Below the pieces are notes generated by a model. The model was not told the origin of the DNA. It made no database searches and saw nothing but the letters and a program-made list of their open reading frames with translations. Positions 61,601 to 64,000 of a stretch of 64,000 nt of DNA are shown in pieces. The DNA is from Lates calcarifer (taxonomy: Eukaryota > Chordata > Actinopteri > Centropomidae). How positions within the stretch are numbered: the stretch's first letter is position 1; the number at the start of each line of letters is the position of its first letter. Where the stretch lies: contig NC_066851.1 in the NCBI RefSeq assembly GCF_001640805.2, positions 7,114,712 to 7,178,711 on the forward strand, given 5' to 3'. Made by a program: the position numbers and the translations under genes.

Positions 61601-61957
61601 GAACTGAAGCCCCCAACCTGCTTCCATCTGCCCCTGTTTGATCCTAACATTCAGTAAACTGCCCCAAAATGTGGGCTCTGCTGACATACAGCGCCTGTCA
61701 CTCCCATGAACACAAATGCAAACACACATCTCAAGCTACGACTTCTTCTCCTTTGCCTTACTCAGCTGCACAACACTGACTGTGAAGAATATGTACAAAT
61801 ATCTCTAAAAGAAAGTCAAGCTGTTCTGTCTCTCACTCACCGATGGTTTGGTTTTCCCACTTCTGAGCTTCTTCTTCGGTTTCCTGCATTTACTCAGTTT
61901 GAGGTTTTTAGACAGAAACACCAGTCGCTCCAACGCCCGCCCAAAGAAACGCCTCAT
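21144..61957 (-). CDS. ppp1r13b: ASPP1, apoptosis-stimulating of p53 protein 1 (whole gene)
   Basis: ASPP1 binds p53-family proteins and protein phosphatase 1 and pushes p53 toward pro-apoptotic targets; it acts in cytoplasm, junctions and nucleus. Minus-strand exons were rebuilt by homology and phase; coordinates are in the exon entries. The predicted product is about 1,125 residues (human about 1,090). Order: ubiquitin-like N-terminus (exons 2-3); coiled coil (5-10); Pro/Ser-rich middle (11-19) with [10 protein letters not shown] and [17 protein letters not shown]1-docking RVKF (exon 20, about residues 918-921); ankyrin repeats (20-22); SH3 with ALWDY, WWWARL and GYVPRN (23); and [13 protein letters not shown] (24). 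[22 protein letters not shown] and [11 protein letters not shown] favour ASPP1 over ASPP2. Odd points: a one-base frame conflict in exon 9, an in-frame extra exon 12, and a tentative exon 1. Teleosts may carry two copies; which one this is cannot be told. Confidence 0.95.
21188..21216 (+). repeat. (GA)n microsatellite forming a splice pyrimidine tract
   Basis: About 13 GA units on the plus strand. On the ppp1r13b sense strand this is a TC run that ends at the acceptor of the terminal exon. Confidence 0.9.
22339..22538 (-). CDS. ppp1r13b: ppp1r13b exon 23 (SH3 domain)
   Basis: Encodes [19 protein letters not shown], the acidic RT loop, [18 protein letters not shown] and RNLLG. Acceptor TTGTCTCTCAG, donor GTGAGAGAA. 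The SH3 domain of ASPP proteins contributes to the p53 core-domain interface. Confidence 0.96.
22774..22940 (-). CDS. ppp1r13b: ppp1r13b exon 22 (ankyrin)
   Basis: Encodes [19 protein letters not shown] and [18 protein letters not shown], then SQFLY plus one base. [10 protein letters not shown] is a canonical ankyrin turn. Acceptor TCCCTCCCAG, donor GTAGGTAAA. Confidence 0.96.
23384..23517 (-). CDS. ppp1r13b: ppp1r13b exon 21 (ankyrin)
   Basis: Encodes [38 protein letters not shown] and AADSDG plus two bases of Trp. Acceptor GTCTTTAAG, donor GTCAGTGC. Confidence 0.96.
24951..25088 (-). CDS. ppp1r13b: ppp1r13b exon 20 (PP1 docking, start of ankyrin)
   Basis: 46 codons encoding [36 protein letters not shown] and [14 protein letters not shown] is a consensus RVxF protein phosphatase 1 docking motif. 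Acceptor GTGCTGCAG, donor GTAAAACA. Confidence 0.96.
25371..25729 (-). CDS. ppp1r13b: ppp1r13b exon 19 (variable acidic/Pro region)
   Basis: 359 nt encoding [18 protein letters not shown], an Ala/Ser/Pro-rich variable stretch with [12 protein letters not shown], and [12 protein letters not shown]. Acceptor CACTCTTCCAG, donor GTAGACATA. It is poorly conserved outside the ends, as in other ASPP1 proteins. An antisense frame across it is a shadow. Confidence 0.9.
25831..25868 (-). CDS. ppp1r13b: ppp1r13b exon 18 (micro-exon)
   Basis: 38 nt encoding (R)[12 protein letters not shown](G). Acceptor AACCTCTGTAG, donor [19 protein letters not shown] after LLYQR is typical of ASPP1 and differs from ASPP2. 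Confidence 0.93.
25976..26126 (-). CDS. ppp1r13b: ppp1r13b exon 17
   Basis: Encodes [38 protein letters not shown] and [11 protein letters not shown] plus two bases. This is the most conserved part of the central region; its basic KKRSS may serve as a phosphorylation or import motif. Acceptor CACCTCCACAG, donor GTCAGTGC. Confidence 0.95.
26441..26656 (-). CDS. ppp1r13b: ppp1r13b exon 16
   Basis: Encodes [19 protein letters not shown], a Gly-rich linker, and [13 protein letters not shown] plus one base. Acceptor TTTGTCTTCACAG, donor GTAGGTACC. Confidence 0.94.
26795..27022 (-). CDS. ppp1r13b: ppp1r13b exon 15
   Basis: Encodes an [13 protein letters not shown] stretch, then [34 protein letters not shown] and ATVKA plus one base. 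[12 protein letters not shown] is diagnostic of ASPP1/2. Acceptor TTTGTTGTTAG, donor GTAATTAAA. Confidence 0.95.
27210..27417 (-). CDS. ppp1r13b: ppp1r13b exon 14
   Basis: Encodes [17 protein letters not shown], a long serine run (TCN codons, about 10 Ser) and [15 protein letters not shown] plus one base. Human ASPP1 has the same two anchors (YGTYPS and [11 protein letters not shown]). Other frames stay open across it and must not be used. Acceptor CTTCTCCCATCAG, donor GTCATTTG. Confidence 0.92.
27771..27838 (-). CDS. ppp1r13b: ppp1r13b exon 13
   Basis: 68 nt encoding [20 protein letters not shown] and EQ. Acceptor CTCTCCATTTAG, donor GTACTGTTT. Corresponds to the NWPTLK...DWKD stretch of mammalian ASPP1. 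Confidence 0.85.
29300..29660 (+). repeat. Percomorph interspersed repeat (GCATGCTAACATGC type)
   Basis: Shows the landmarks AAGCTAACATCAGCATGCTA, GATGTTTAGCAGGCTC, ATTAGCAGTAAACACAAAG, CGCAGGTATTTGGTCATAAA and GAAAAGTCAGTAAAGACC in the order I know from a very common percomorph repeat. Ends are approximate. Confidence 0.75.
30629..30662 (+). repeat. (CA)n microsatellite
   Basis: About 16 CA units. Confidence 0.95.
31009..31360 (+). repeat. Percomorph interspersed repeat (AATAGTTTGGCATTTTGGGA type)
   Basis: Reads AATAGTTTGGCATTTTGGGA, then TTTGCTTTCTTGCC, CATGTCTGTACGCTAAATAT, GAAGCTACAGCC, TTAGCTTAGCATGAAGACTG and TCTCTAAAGCTCACTAATTG. That is the full landmark order of a high-copy element of perch-like fish. 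No inverted ends or coding sequence are seen. Confidence 0.8.
31900..32028 (-). CDS. ppp1r13b: ppp1r13b exon 12 (possible cassette exon)
   Basis: 129 nt, exactly 43 codons, encoding [20 protein letters not shown] and [18 protein letters not shown]. The donor GTGAGTCCC is strong; the acceptor GCCGTGCAG has a weak pyrimidine tract. It starts and ends in phase 1, so skipping keeps the frame and gives a junction that looks more like mammalian ASPP1. It is probably alternatively spliced. Confidence 0.7.
32382..32583 (-). CDS. ppp1r13b: ppp1r13b exon 11
   Basis: Encodes [36 protein letters not shown] and [13 protein letters not shown] plus one base. GRVAAVxPYIQVP is diagnostic of ASPP1. Acceptor CTCCTCTAG, donor GTAGGTCC. 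Confidence 0.94.
32717..32857 (-). CDS. ppp1r13b: ppp1r13b exon 10 (coiled coil)
   Basis: 47 codons encoding [34 protein letters not shown] and [13 protein letters not shown]. Acceptor TGTGTGTTTCAG, donor GTACGACTT. Heptad-like leucines continue the coiled coil. Confidence 0.95.
32957..33125 (-). CDS. ppp1r13b: ppp1r13b exon 9 (contains an apparent frameshift)
   Basis: The exon begins [14 protein letters not shown] (phase 0, continuous with exon 8) and ends [17 protein letters not shown] (phase 0 into exon 10). It is 169 nt, one more than a multiple of three, and the two anchors are in different frames. The end frame has a stop (TGA, 33103-33101), so the switch lies between 33100 and the PAALELRK segment. 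The smoothest join is at the four-base run 33008-33011 (GGGG on the plus strand). The cause may be assembly error, a real mutation or unrecognised splicing. Confidence 0.85.
33263..33342 (-). CDS. ppp1r13b: ppp1r13b exon 8 (coiled coil)
   Basis: Encodes (S)[18 protein letters not shown] and SAVIRVDQ. The acceptor was taken as GTCTCCAG, giving the conserved SAEI junction; a second AG six bases downstream is possible. Donor GTAATGTCC. Confidence 0.93.
33741..33861 (-). CDS. ppp1r13b: ppp1r13b exon 7 (coiled coil)
   Basis: Encodes [39 protein letters not shown] and L plus one base of Ser. Very close to mammalian ASPP1. Acceptor CTTGTTTAG, donor GTAAGCCTA. Confidence 0.95.
34078..34134 (-). CDS. 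ppp1r13b: ppp1r13b exon 6
   Basis: 57 nt, 19 codons: [19 protein letters not shown]. EQRLRYLxQQ is the shared ASPP coiled-coil motif. Acceptor TTCCTGTAG, donor GTGGGATCC. Confidence 0.9.
34135..36415 (-). other. ppp1r13b: ppp1r13b intron 5
   Basis: No exon seen. Contains short CA tracts (35494-35510 and around 36293-36312) and a T-rich tract near 34431-34455. Confidence 0.7.
36416..36511 (-). CDS. ppp1r13b: ppp1r13b exon 5 (coiled coil start)
   Basis: 32 codons encoding [20 protein letters not shown] and [12 protein letters not shown]. Matches the [15 protein letters not shown] motif. Acceptor TGTGTGTGTAG, donor GTAACTTG. Confidence 0.95.
39540..39875. repeat. Interspersed repeat family A, copy 3
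   Basis: Shares AACAATAAGCTGAAAGTC, a GAGGCAAGCTGCAGAT segment and terminal AAAACACTGATTATAGCTGC with copies 1 and 2. Boundaries approximate. Confidence 0.55.
40232..40269 (+). repeat. (ATT)n microsatellite
   Basis: About 12 ATT units with one slip near the end. Confidence 0.9.
41440..41870 (+). repeat. Long pyrimidine-rich tract
   Basis: About 430 bases dominated by C and T on the plus strand, e.g. TCCTCTTTTTCTCTATCTTC and CTCTCTTTCTCTC, grading into CCACCACCACC. The ppp1r13b transcript would read it as purine-rich. Open frames across it are composition artefacts. Confidence 0.8.
41919..41941 (+). repeat. (GAT)n microsatellite
   Basis: Seven GAT units after GAGGAA. Confidence 0.85.
42235..42257 (+). 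repeat. (CA)n microsatellite
   Basis: About 11 CA units. Confidence 0.9.
44414..44447 (+). repeat. (CA)n microsatellite
   Basis: Imperfect CA run with one CC interruption. Confidence 0.9.
45949..46150 (+). pseudogene. Duplicated fragment of the HIPK-like kinase domain
   Basis: These 202 bp match 46938-47139 without gaps at a constant offset of 989 and about five mismatches. The fragment encodes [18 protein letters not shown] through [16 protein letters not shown], i.e. the hinge, helix E and catalytic loop, but lacks the Gly loop, the VAIK lysine and the DFG segment. The frame closes soon after (46195). Differences from the full copy are K-E-R for K-Q-R, I-W-P for I-R-P, and NHKD for NHED. 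Flanks on both sides are unrelated, and no target duplication or inverted ends are seen. It cannot encode an active kinase. Confidence 0.85.
46493..46532 (+). promoter_or_regulatory. CRE/AP-1-like sites with a perfect inverted repeat upstream of the kinase
   Basis: TGACATCATGA at 46493-46503 is followed by TGACATCATC (46510-46519), the spacer AGT, and GATGATGTCA (46523-46532), an exact 10-bp inverted repeat. TGACATCA differs by one base from the ATF/CREB site TGACGTCA. It lies 113-152 bp upstream of the kinase ATG, a plausible promoter-proximal position. No TATA box is obvious. Confidence 0.5.
46645..47781 (+). CDS. HIPK-like protein kinase, intronless (teleost-specific type)
   Basis: A 378-codon single-exon serine/threonine kinase of the CMGC DYRK/HIPK branch, of the 'homeodomain-interacting protein kinase 1/2-like' type expanded in fish. 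Visible motifs: Gly loop GEGCFGQV (36-43), VAIK lysine K58, helix-C NEVEML (70-75), hinge AFEMLDKSL, catalytic loop YTDLKPDN (D152, N157), DFG (174-176), SPE in place of APE (197-199), and DMWGMGCM. The catalytic residues are intact. Three features are unusual: Tyr replaces His in the HxD motif, HIPK's autophosphorylated activation-loop Tyr appears to be Val ([13 protein letters not shown]), and the frame ends inside a region where a long tail frame begins. The start ATG (GCAAAAATG) is the first in frame and gives the Ser/Glu-rich leader of the family. It lies antisense within a ppp1r13b intron. Substrates are unknown. Confidence 0.9.
   Translation: MSSTASTSSEEEVIQFQKYDVLRSGTARYLLLEFKGEGCFGQVAKCFNLQTEEMVAIKIHKHNNNKSIQNEVEMLRQLRALDTDKKNIVKFIDNFEFHGASCLAFEMLDKSLWDLMKQRKMVSLNLSQIRPIIHQLLVAFSALKDMGIMYTDLKPDNVMLVNHEDQPFKIKLIDFGLAIPAHQAEVGMVLQARAYRSPEVYFGLPLTEAVDMWGMGCMMGFFYFGLHLFPSDCDYHWVKAILHMLGQPEHYQLITGQNTWKFFKRENSGWRLRTPVEYEIVTGVRPKVSQRFFDMAQNLEDAVRRCPSKRDPIEYEDRMAFLSLLKQCLQVDAEQRISPREALKHTYVTMAHLGNRTSSYVDTAGILMAVSPGRFGWI
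47747..48814 (+). CDS. Acidic repeat/basic C-terminal tail in the +1 frame of the kinase
   Basis: An open frame of 356 codons after TAA at 47744-47746, overlapping the last 35 nt of the kinase frame and ending in TAA at 48814. The only Met is within 25 residues of the C-terminus (SRMRRR), so it cannot start independently and was probably joined to the kinase, giving about 725 residues. The first two thirds are imperfect repeats of Ser/Thr-Glu-Asp units ([40 protein letters not shown]), rich in CK2-type sites. The end is strongly basic and amphipathic ([19 protein letters not shown]). Either a one-base error or mutation at the CCCC run 47756-47759, or +1 frameshifting, would link it. No domain family is recognised. 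Confidence 0.75.
   Translation, partial: WLFPLEDLDGSDDSFNPHYKDNTKSSTSEEYISYEDSFLSFISGEDDILAATSEDSPLSSFSGIDDTESTTGEDSSLQSFSSEDDLEPATTEESNADSSFAIFSSDDDIEPATTKNSSLPSFGGEDDVEPATTQEYDADSSLTILSSEDAKEPPTAEDYDADLSLTTLSGGDNTETTISEDSLPSFGGDDIEPVTEDFDADSSTVCHNQSAVSSNVRVKNSVLTGSENKAVATPEISTGRSAATDFNNGVRDTATPTEEKSGNAASNDDNPNTGCFPIASNTSANVGPTDGAVASISSDIGAAAAITLPDADDVNTSPDGPRRRSIFRRTRKFFSRMRRRVVSIFTRQNNTNPDL
48925..49135 (+). repeat. Teleost interspersed repeat, 5' part
   Basis: Contains GGGCAGCACAGTTATCACTG, CACCTCACAGTAAGAAGGTT, GTGTGGAGTTTGCATGTTCT, CCCTGTGCCTGCGTGGGTTC and CTTCCTCCCACAGTCTAAAG, the well-known head of a high-copy fish repeat. Its companion tail is at 49393-49490. Confidence 0.8.
49131..49572 (+). 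repeat. Pair of imperfect direct repeats
   Basis: 49160-49214 (ATTTGACAAATTTGTTATTC ... ATAGCAACATTTTT) recurs at 49519-49572 (ATTTGACGTGTGATATTC ... ATAGCAACATTTTTT), about 360 bp apart and roughly 80% identical by eye. They bracket the 3' half of the split repeat. Confidence 0.65.
49393..49490 (+). repeat. Teleost interspersed repeat, 3' part
   Basis: GTTCAGGGTGTAACCCGCCT, CTTGCCCAATGTCAGCTTGG and AGCGGTATAGATAAT are the tail of the element whose head is at 48925-49135. About 260 bp of unrelated AT-rich DNA separates the halves. Confidence 0.8.
50421..50469 (+). repeat. (GT)n microsatellite
   Basis: About 24 uninterrupted GT units. Confidence 0.95.
50704..50739 (+). repeat. (CA)n microsatellite
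   Basis: About 18 CA units, 235 bp from the complementary GT tract at 50421. Confidence 0.95.
51381..51431 (+). repeat. Compound (GT)n(GA)n microsatellite
   Basis: GT run then GAGAGGGAGAGAGAGAG. Confidence 0.9.
52580..52608 (+). repeat. (GT)n microsatellite next to the exon 4 donor
   Basis: 14 GT units. In the ppp1r13b transcript it is a CA repeat starting about 8 nt after the 5' splice site of exon 4. Confidence 0.95.
52617..52678 (-). CDS. ppp1r13b: ppp1r13b exon 4
   Basis: 62 nt encoding (G)[20 protein letters not shown], a polar variable linker as in mammalian ASPP1. Identified by phase (1 in, 0 out) and position between exons 3 and 5. Acceptor ATTTATATGCAG is pyrimidine-poor; donor GTAGGTGG is strong. 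Confidence 0.75.
52679..55042 (-). other. ppp1r13b: ppp1r13b intron 3
   Basis: About 2.4 kb with a GA microsatellite at 52792-52812. No further exon or structured element was recognised. Confidence 0.7.
55043..55150 (-). CDS. ppp1r13b: ppp1r13b exon 3
   Basis: Encodes [35 protein letters not shown] plus one base. The LLQQWGxRRxEVxFxLRH pattern matches the second half of the ASPP N-terminal ubiquitin-like domain. Acceptor CTGTCCTCAG, donor GTACAGCAC. Confidence 0.92.
55151..57344 (-). other. ppp1r13b: ppp1r13b intron 2
   Basis: About 2.2 kb; nothing recognised apart from ordinary AT-rich intronic sequence. Confidence 0.65.
57345..57492 (-). CDS. ppp1r13b: ppp1r13b exon 2 (ubiquitin-like N-terminus)
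   Basis: Encodes [40 protein letters not shown] and VWNGH plus one base. Strongly matches the ASPP1/2 start (ILTVxLSNNEQxLTEVPxTPET). It opens in phase 0 after acceptor TGGTTACAG, so the Met is on an upstream exon. Donor GTGAGTCC. Confidence 0.95.
58522..58557. repeat. Perfect 11-bp inverted repeat
   Basis: ATCACCAGTGA (58522-58532), a 14-nt loop, then TCACTGGTGAT (58547-58557), exact complements. GTGATGTCA also occurs twice as a direct repeat in and after it. Confidence 0.8.
59875..60230 (+). repeat. Percomorph interspersed repeat (GTCACAGTGA...GGACGGACAGA type)
   Basis: Landmarks GAGGTCACAGTGATCTTGAC, CTGGACCACCAAATTCTAAT, CAGTTCATCCTTGAGCCCAA, TCCTGAGATATCAGGGACGG and GACAACCCGAAAAACATAAA occur in the order of a familiar high-copy percomorph repeat ending in a GCATAAA-like tail. 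Confidence 0.8.
61280..61323 (+). repeat. (CA)n microsatellite, duplicated
   Basis: Two CA runs separated by AAAATATCA, the same junction that precedes the first run, indicating a slip duplication. Confidence 0.9.
61841..61957 (-). CDS. ppp1r13b: Tentative ppp1r13b exon 1 with a basic N-terminus
   Basis: 39 codons: [23 protein letters not shown], a Lys/Arg cluster ([14 protein letters not shown]) and PS, then the consensus donor GTGAGTGAG. It ends in phase 0, exactly what exon 2 requires, and codon use looks coding. It is not the short Met-rich start known from mammalian ASPP1, so it would be an alternative first exon. The upstream frame stays open, so the start could be different, and the exon could belong to another gene. 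Confidence 0.5.
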
Positions 61958-63904
61958 TGGAAAACCATCAGGCAAAAACACACACAGCACATCCACAGTG
62001 TGTGGATGTGCCTGTGTGTTGCATGTGTGTGTATGTGTGTTTGACAAAAAGAGATATAGCTAGATAATTAGAGAGTGGTGTCTTTGCAGGTGGGAGTTTG
62101 TTTGAAATGTGTGAATGTCAGGGTGTGTGTGGGTGTGTGTGCCAGGGCAGGAAACACAAATATAAGAGTGTGTGTCAGTGAGGGAGGAGGGGAGAGAGGG
62201 AGGGAGTCGGCTTTCAGTAAATATGAAGGGAGGGAGAGGGTGAGGAGGAGAGGCTGATGGGAGATAAAACAGAGAATCTGGACATTTTTCATGCCTGTTA
62301 GCGGGAGCAGACCGTGAGATTGAGCTGATATTGGTTTTTATTATAAATCTGATATGGTCGGGTCAACACCACCCACCTCTGATATTACGGAGCTGCTTCT
62401 GTTTTTATTGTTATAGTGATAAACTCAAAGGTGTGACCATAAAAACAATCTGAATCTGATGGAAGGAATTTACTCGTCAGCTTCAGGAGTGAGAATGTAA
62501 ATCCTTATTAAGAGGCTTCATCTATCCCTGACAGCTTCCTCTCTACTACACAGGTTATAAGGAGTAACTCTGTTTTAGGCTGTCTAGTGGAACTCTTAAG
62601 TTTCTCCTGATGGTGTTTTTCAAAGTGGCACTTCAGTTCACTTTAACTGAGATTCATTTTCAGTAGGAGCACCTTCAGAAGTACTTAGAATAGTCGTAGA
62701 GGTACATTAATGTAACTTGTAGTGAGGTTTATTCAGGTAGTTTTATACGATAACACTGAACACTGAATATTGAGTATATGCTGCTTTGAGATTTTTTTTC
62801 TTTATAGTTTAAGTAATGATCGTGTTTATGCTCAAATGTATAAACTGCTGTACATATATTGATACCTAATCTAAATCTAATCACTGGTAAAATTACACTT
62901 ACACATATCCTTTACTAATTTATATTCTACTGTATATACTTACTGCTGCAAAGACAGCTGTTAGTAAAGTCTGATCTAGTGTGAATCATGAAATCATATG
63001 GAAAAATGTTTTCTCAAAAATTCAAAAAATTTCAAAGCATCCTTTTTCTTCCTGACACCTAATGTCAAGATTTGAACCTTCCCTGAATAATCGATAGTCT
63101 ACACGTCATCAGTTACTGAACTATTTTCAGCTAATGTGATAATTGAAAGTTCCAGGTATTCCTATGCCAATACTTACTTTCCATGTTCATCCCTGGTATA
63201 TATTTGGATGTATTCAACACTAACTGTTGATCTAATCACACTTCACTATCATATCTTAATTCATACGCTAACTTTCCTCCAAATCTGAACATTGGACACC
63301 AATTGATGTTAAAGTCTTCACTTCATCAGTGGCTTGATTAGTTCAGGCATGTGACAACTGATCAAGTCTTTTAAAAAAGTCCCAGACGTCCCGATGCCAA
63401 CACTTTTTTTTTTAGCCTCGAGTCCAGTGGAGCTGGAGCCGGCCAGGTCACTTAGGGTCACAAGTGACACCTTCACATACAAAATCATCAGTGCCTCAAT
63501 ACTGAAACACATTAATGTACTTTGTTTAACTATAATTTTGGTGCTGCTCACAAATTAATGCTTTATTAGTCTTAATGGTAAAAAGATTCATTCAGACAAT
63601 TACAGGAAGATGGAAAAGGCCTTTATACTTTTCTGAATGACAAACATATGACAGGCCACCAGCAAAGACAGAGTCTAGACTTGAGGAATGTACTTAAAAA
63701 TAATCCCTGAAAACATGAATTACCTCTTTATATACAAAGCATCGGCGCATGTATCAGCATTATTATCAGCTAAATTTAAATATATCTGTGCAGTTTGAAT
63801 AGTGGTGTGGAGTGAATCTATCCAGAAGCAGCAGTGGTAGCGCTGGAGGGCAGAGATTGGAGAGGCCACACTGATATACCGCAGCATGACTGCACTGTTA
63901 TGCA

Positions 63905-63952
<48 letters not shown>

Positions 63953-64000
63953 GACACAGAAGGTACATTGGCAGAGGAGCTGTCTCACTCTCTCTCACAC
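61958..64000. other. Right-edge noncoding region
   Basis: No supported exon. It may hold the 5' UTR and promoter of ppp1r13b near 61960-62300, where a purine-rich plus-strand stretch (GAGGGAGGAGGGGAGAGAGG) occurs. A CA microsatellite lies at 63906-63947. Confidence 0.5.
63906..63947 (+). repeat. (CA)n microsatellite
   Basis: About 21 CA units. Confidence 0.95.

Larger units (their letters stand above)
57493..61840 (-). other. ppp1r13b: ppp1r13b intron 1 (if the tentative exon 1 is right)
   Basis: Contains an inverted repeat at 58522-58557, CA-rich stretches (58629-58650, 58690-58760), a large interspersed repeat (59875-60230) and a CA microsatellite (61280-61323). No exon seen. Confidence 0.55.

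Noticed and set aside
63318..63551. 77-codon minus-strand frame considered as a transposase remnant
   Set aside because: No transposase motif and no inverted ends; only the length is notable.
1..64000. tRNA or rRNA genes, CRISPR arrays, prokaryotic operons, viral genes
   Set aside because: None seen; the repeats are eukaryotic microsatellites and interspersed elements without spacer-repeat regularity.

Overview
This window is vertebrate nuclear DNA, most likely from a percomorph (perch-like) teleost fish. The coding sequence is split into many short exons with GT/AG boundaries. The noncoding DNA is AT-leaning and full of dinucleotide microsatellites. Several interspersed repeats match families I know from percomorph genomes. 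There is no sign of bacterial, viral or plasmid organisation. Most long uninterrupted reading frames are noise or microsatellite translations, so the real genes had to be rebuilt exon by exon from splice sites, reading phase and remembered protein families.

Layout. (1) 1-7.1 kb: mostly repeats. A small candidate first coding exon on the minus strand (6987-6999, encoding Met-Ala-Ile-Asp before a perfect donor) may start a gene that runs off the left edge. (2) 7.1-14.4 kb: no supportable gene. (3) 14.4-17.9 kb, minus strand: a complete serine dehydratase-like gene (sdsl) with eight coding exons giving 322 residues, plus a probable noncoding 5' exon. A MITE with TTAA target duplications sits in its last intron. 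(4) About 19.0-62.0 kb, minus strand: one large gene, ppp1r13b, encoding ASPP1 (apoptosis-stimulating protein of p53 1). Twenty-three exons are well supported and one first exon is tentative. They give an N-terminal ubiquitin-like domain, a coiled coil, a proline-rich middle, an RVKF PP1-docking motif, ankyrin repeats, an SH3 domain and a separate 13-residue terminal exon. (5) 45.9-48.8 kb, plus strand: nested antisense inside the 16-kb ppp1r13b intron between exons 5 and 4 is an intronless, fish-type HIPK-like kinase gene. A 202-bp nearly identical fragment of its kinase domain lies 1 kb upstream.

Two reading-frame breaks of the same sign stand out. The HIPK-like kinase frame stops while a 356-codon acidic/basic tail continues in the +1 frame with almost no Met codons, so the tail is probably a continuation of the kinase. 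Exon 9 of ppp1r13b is 169 nt although both neighbours demand a multiple of three. Both can be placed at a four-base C run, so assembly error, genuine mutation and (for the kinase) +1 frameshifting must be separated.

Functionally the genes are unrelated: sdsl is amino-acid catabolism, ppp1r13b is p53/PP1 signalling, and the nested kinase belongs to a lineage-specific fish expansion. ppp1r13b and sdsl are tandem on the minus strand with about 1.1 kb between the presumed ppp1r13b 3' end and the sdsl promoter.
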